Positions 60,378-64,000 of a stretch of DNA of 64,000 nucleotides are shown one piece after another. A program made the position numbers and the translations under genes. The notes under the pieces were generated by a model, which was not told the origin of the DNA, did not search any database, and worked only from the letters and a program-made list of their open reading frames with translations. The DNA is from Diphasiastrum complanatum (taxonomy: Eukaryota; Streptophyta; Lycopodiopsida; Lycopodiales; Lycopodiaceae), in contig CM055111.1 in NCBI GenBank assembly GCA_029204225.1, positions 43,652,815 through 43,716,814 on the forward strand, given 5' to 3'. Position 1 is the first letter of the stretch, and each line of letters starts with the position of its first letter.

Positions 60378-61350
60378 TTATTTCGCAATCTTCCAATGTG
60401 TTGAGCCTGGATTCGTGCAGAATTGGCTCATCCTGAATACTGCATAAGCAATATCAGGACGTGTGTTGTCTGCAAGGTACATCAGTGAATCTATTAGCCT
60501 TTTGTAGGGAGTGAGCTGCATCTGTTCTCTTTCTTTCTTAGTCTTTGGACAGTCGTCATTTGTTAGCACCGTTCCCGTGAGCATTGGAGTGTTCGCTCAT
60601 TTGCAGTTCAACATCCCAAAATCCTCTAGGATCTTCTGGGTGTATCTAGACTGGTGAAGGCATAATTTGCCTTCCTCATAGTCCCTTTCAATTTGTAAGC
60701 CTAGGTAACACCTGGCTTCTCCCAGATCCACTATCTCGAAATATTTCGAGATGTCTGTCTTTACTTCAGCAATTAGCTGCTCACTCTTGCAAAGTATCAG
60801 AGTGTCGTCCACATATACAACCACTATGATGATCTGCCCATCTGTAACTCTGACATACACATTGGAGTCAGCCAACAGAGGCTTGAGTCCCAATGATTTC
60901 AGGGCTTGATCCTTCTTCTTATACCATTGTCGGACTGATTGCTTCAGACCGTAGATGCTTCTATGGATTTTGCATACATAGTCAGGAAGTGAATTTGAGA
61001 CAAATCTTGGGAGTTGATCCATGTAGACCTCTTCGTCTAATTCTCCATGCAAGAAGGTTGTCTTCTCATCCACAATGTGGATCCTGAGGTCATAAGCTGC
61101 TGCATATGCGAACAACAGTCGTAGGGACGATTGTTAGACGACAGGAGAGAAGGTTTTAGAATAGTCAATACCGTATCTATGAGAGAAACCCTTTGCCACC
61201 AGTCTTACCTTGTATTTCGTCACACTCCCGTCTGGTCCATATTTGAGTTTGAAAACCCATTTGTATTTGATAGTCTTGCGCTTATGAGGTAATGGCTCCA
61301 ACGTCCATACCTGGTTCTTCCTCATGGACTCCATCTCTTCGTTCATGGCT
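60378..61350 (-). pseudogene. Copia reverse transcriptase
   Basis: Minus strand. 61346-61134 starts the domain ([32 protein letters not shown]). A stop follows PVV. 61115-60597 continues DEKTTFLHGELDEEVYM, YGLKQS and the catalytic YVDDTLIL. A second stop follows NCK, and 60584-60378 ends the thumb. The catalytic YVDD is intact, but two stops prevent a polyprotein. Confidence 0.9.
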
Positions 61351-62830
61351 TGGATCCATTTGTCCTTTTCTAGACTTCTATCGCCTCCTCAAATGTTTGT
61401 GGTTCGCCACTGAACCCGCAGAATTCTTCTGATGTGAAAGCTGAGTTGCCTGGCACAAATCTCGCTGGCGCTCTTTGTGGTCTTGTCGACCTTCTAGGAG
61501 ATCCTCCCGGAACAGCTATGCCTTTGCCTTTGTCTGCTCTGCTCGGTCCGGAACCATCTTGGTTTACAGGAACTGCGGCGCCAGGCTGCCTCTCGAATCT
61601 CTCTTCGTTTGATTCGTCGCTCGAATGGGAGACGACTCAAAAATCTTCGTTTTTGTATTCGTCCTCTGCTCCCTCTGACGTTGGCGGCAGGTCATAGTAT
61701 TGTCTTTCCAGAACTTCATAGCTAACAGGGTCTTCGTTGGCCATTGTCCTGCTCTCGTCAAATTTGACATCCCTCACTGTTTTCACAGTGTTCGTGTCTG
61801 GCATGTAGATTCTGTAGTATGACGAATTATTGTCATAACCTACCAGAAACCCTTGCTCGGCTTTCTCATCAAGCTTCTTGCGAAGCTTATCAGGAATATG
61901 TGCATATGTTGCACAGCCAAATATTCTGACGTGAGACAGGTTGGGCTTTCTACCCCACTATAGCTCATGTGATGTCATGTGGGGAGCACCAGATTTACCT
62001 GTCCTGTTCTGGATGTATGCGGCTGTAGCTACTGCTTCAGCCCACAGTGCCCTTGGAGCCTTCGAATAGGCCATCATGCATCTGGCTACTTCCATTAGGA
62101 TCCTATTCTTTCGTTTAGCAACACCATTGTGCTGCGGTGTGTAGGCTGTAGTTCTTCTGTGAATGATGCCACGATCATTGCAGAAGTCAATGAAGCGATT
62201 CGAGATATATTCGTCACCTCGATCTGTTTTGATTGCTTCACCTTGCTGCCTGTGCATCTCTCAGTTCAATTCTCATATTTTGTGAATTTGTCGAGTGCTT
62301 CAGATTTATTCTGAATAAAATACACTCTGACAAACTTGCTATAATCATCAATGAAGGTTATATAATATTTTGAACCTCCTACTGAGATCACGTTGAATGG
62401 ACCACAGATGTCAGAGTGCACCAGCTCCAAAATCTTTGTTGTTCTGTAGGAGTCTTTGACGAATGGTGTGCGTGACATCTTGCCTTTCAAACATGCATCA
62501 CAAGTGGCCGAATTGGTTGCATTCGAGATGTTGACCCCTGTTATTGCTCTATGATGACTTGTCTGGTAGAGTGCCATTGAGTTCATGTGGCAGAGTCTTC
62601 TGTGCCACAGAGTGTCTGGCGAGTCGTCACGAGTCTGATGCACCTGATCTGCAAGTAGGCGTACCTTCAGATGATATAGGTTCTCTTTTCTTCTGCCTTG
62701 TGCAATGAGTGTGCTGGTGCTGGCATCAATCACGTTGCATGCTTTGTTAGAAAACATCACACACATCCCTGCATCTGCTATTCTTGCTACAAAGAGCAAG
62801 TCTTGCTGTAGAGTTGGCATGAATAGAATG
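61351..62830 (-). pseudogene. Copia integrase with lost catalytic glutamate
   Basis: Minus strand. 62820-62266 holds the pre-integrase zinc-binding segment (LWHRRLCHMNSMAL, then CDACLKGKMSRTPF) and the first catalytic Asp (HSDICGPF). After a frame break near 62262, 62257-61958 holds the second Asp (KTDRGDEY) and HNGVAKRKNR, where the family has a catalytic Glu in VAERKNR. A single GAA to AAA change explains the Lys. The C-terminal part (FGCATYAHIPD and on) is broken to about 61400. Confidence 0.9.
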
Positions 62831-62838
62831 TCTTCAAG

Positions 62839-64000
62839 TCATCTATCTCTGTCGTTGTTGTTGAGCCAGAGTGAACCAATACCGTTCACTTGATGTCTGG
62901 ATCCATCTCCAAGAACTATGAATCTTGAGGGATTTGCACTTCTGAAATCAGACATGATTCGTCTTGACGTCACGAAGTGCGAGGTGGCTCCCGAATCCAG
63001 GATCACCTCGTGCGTGTCAGACATTGATGCTGCACACACATCTTCACAGATGTAGGCGGTCAAAAAAATTTTGTTTGTTCTTTCTTCGCCCATCTTCAAG
63101 CTCTCGGGCTCCTCGACATAGGAAGAACTATTATCGTTCTCCTGTCTGTTTTGTGCTGATCTGTTTCTTGGGTTCTGGCGGCAATCCATGGCTGCATGAC
63201 CTTTCTTATGGCAATGGATACACTCAATCTTGGGATTGAGCCAGTAGGTATCTATTGTACGTCCGTCTCTTCTGCATCTCGTGCAGGTCTTCTTGTCGGC
63301 ATCTTGTCGTTTCGACCTTCCTTTGGTCTTCCAATTGCTTTTGCTGGTCCCCTCTGCTTGCTGGTCATGATCCTGCCTCTGATTAGACTCCCTCTTGGGC
63401 TTGAACTGTTTTTTTTATTTTTCTTTGTTGCCATAGAGTGTCTGGTCAGAACCATCTTTGTGATCAAGATGCTCTATGGCCTCGACTTCCTCTCAAATCT
63501 CGACAATTGCCTTTTCGAGGTTCGTGGTAGGATCTTTCGCAAGCAGGGTTCGTGTCATCTGGAAAGATCTGGACAATGCTCTCAACAATAATGTGAGCTG
63601 CTTCTCAGCTGATACCGCATTTTCTGCTCCTGAGTTGTGTAGTGATAAAAACAGGTCCTTCATCTTTCTCACGAAATATGTGAGATCTTTTCCATCCCAC
63701 TACAGATTCGTCAACTAATCTTCCAGCATCATAATCTGGCTTCTTGATTTCATCTGAAATATTGTGAGCAATGTATCCCACATCTCCTTAGCTTTGGAGA
63801 GGGTAGCCAGGTCAAGTGTAAGACTATCTTCGATGGAAGATGATAGCAAGGCTACTGCCTTGTCGTTTTTCTCCCTCCATTTGCGTAGCTCCTTGCCTGT
63901 TGTCATAGGCATTTCTTCTGTGCCATCCACCTAGGGGAAGAGTCCTTCGCCCTTGAGTATCAAAGATGTCTTAACTTTTCAGGCAAGAAAGTTAGATCCT
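62839..64000 (-). pseudogene. Copia gag and protease (continues past the right edge)
   Basis: Minus strand. 64000-63715 is gag (KELRKWREKNDKAVALLSSS, then LSKAKEMWDTL). Two Trp codons just before it are changed to TGA and TAG (near 63980 and 63931). The middle part is frame-broken. 63240-63160 has a CCHC knuckle reading ending MDCRQNPRNR. 63000-62960 has the protease start (VILDSGATSHFV, active site DSG). The frame ends at a stop at 62839. Confidence 0.85.

Overview
The window reads as nuclear DNA of a land plant with a large, repeat-rich genome. The evidence is GT-AG split host genes of plant families, several Ty1-copia and Ty3-gypsy remnants, tRNA-iMet-type primer binding sites, a LINE reverse transcriptase scrap, hAT transposons, a short run of plant telomere-type repeats and very long (AG)n tracts. 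I cannot name the species. There is no operon-like or organellar structure. No tRNA, rRNA or CRISPR array was seen.

Region 1-20.4 kb is a cluster of one hAT-like transposon family, with copies here called A to F. A (<1-3475), B (about 7190-11110) and C (about 13650-19977) carry the transposase on the minus strand. D (about 11385-13630) is an internally deleted copy on the plus strand. E (about 5945-7155) is the distal end of a copy, and F (19978-20380) is a transposase scrap. The fullest copy (C) shows a transposase gene of four coding exons: a BED-type zinc finger, a proline-rich linker, a DUF659/hAT catalytic region, a hAT C-terminal dimerisation block, then an unusual long acidic/proline-rich tail ending in AT-hook-like motifs. 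Facing it, on the opposite strand and convergent, is a second small charged ORF (ORF2). ORF2 lies beside a minisatellite and a block of 84-bp tandem repeats. The element ends are GC-rich, palindromic and rich in GGTACC/GGATCC, and they sit in (TA)n runs. B and D lie head to head around a LINE fragment. D and C lie tail to tail and form a kilobase-scale inverted repeat. Between A and E, at 3.55-5.44 kb, is a broken SNF2 helicase of the CLSY/DRD1 type.

Region 20.4-24.3 kb holds the last three coding exons of a host eIF4E-family gene (nCBP/4EHP), plus strand. Its 5' exons were not found, so much of the transposon cluster may lie in an upstream intron of this gene.

Region 24.5-39 kb is a mosaic of decayed retroelements in both orientations: copia gag pieces, gypsy gag-protease and RNase H pieces, an LTR with a PBS-like site, and a gag-like ORF with three zinc knuckles. 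It also holds long microsatellites, a minisatellite and a 41-bp-arm hairpin.

Region 40.3-55.7 kb is one host gene on the minus strand. It has seven coding exons and encodes a 289-residue coiled-coil protein resembling the plant family labelled RAB6-interacting golgin. Its fourth intron is about 13 kb and is filled with a copia gag+LTR, a gypsy element broken by two related hAT-type MITEs, and a plus-strand gypsy integrase.

Region 58.7-64 kb is a nearly complete but dead minus-strand copia element. Its integrase catalytic glutamate is replaced by lysine. It appears to share one LTR-sized interval with a primer binding site on its far side. LTR-type regions next to three copia remnants carry clusters of TCGCGA-type motifs.
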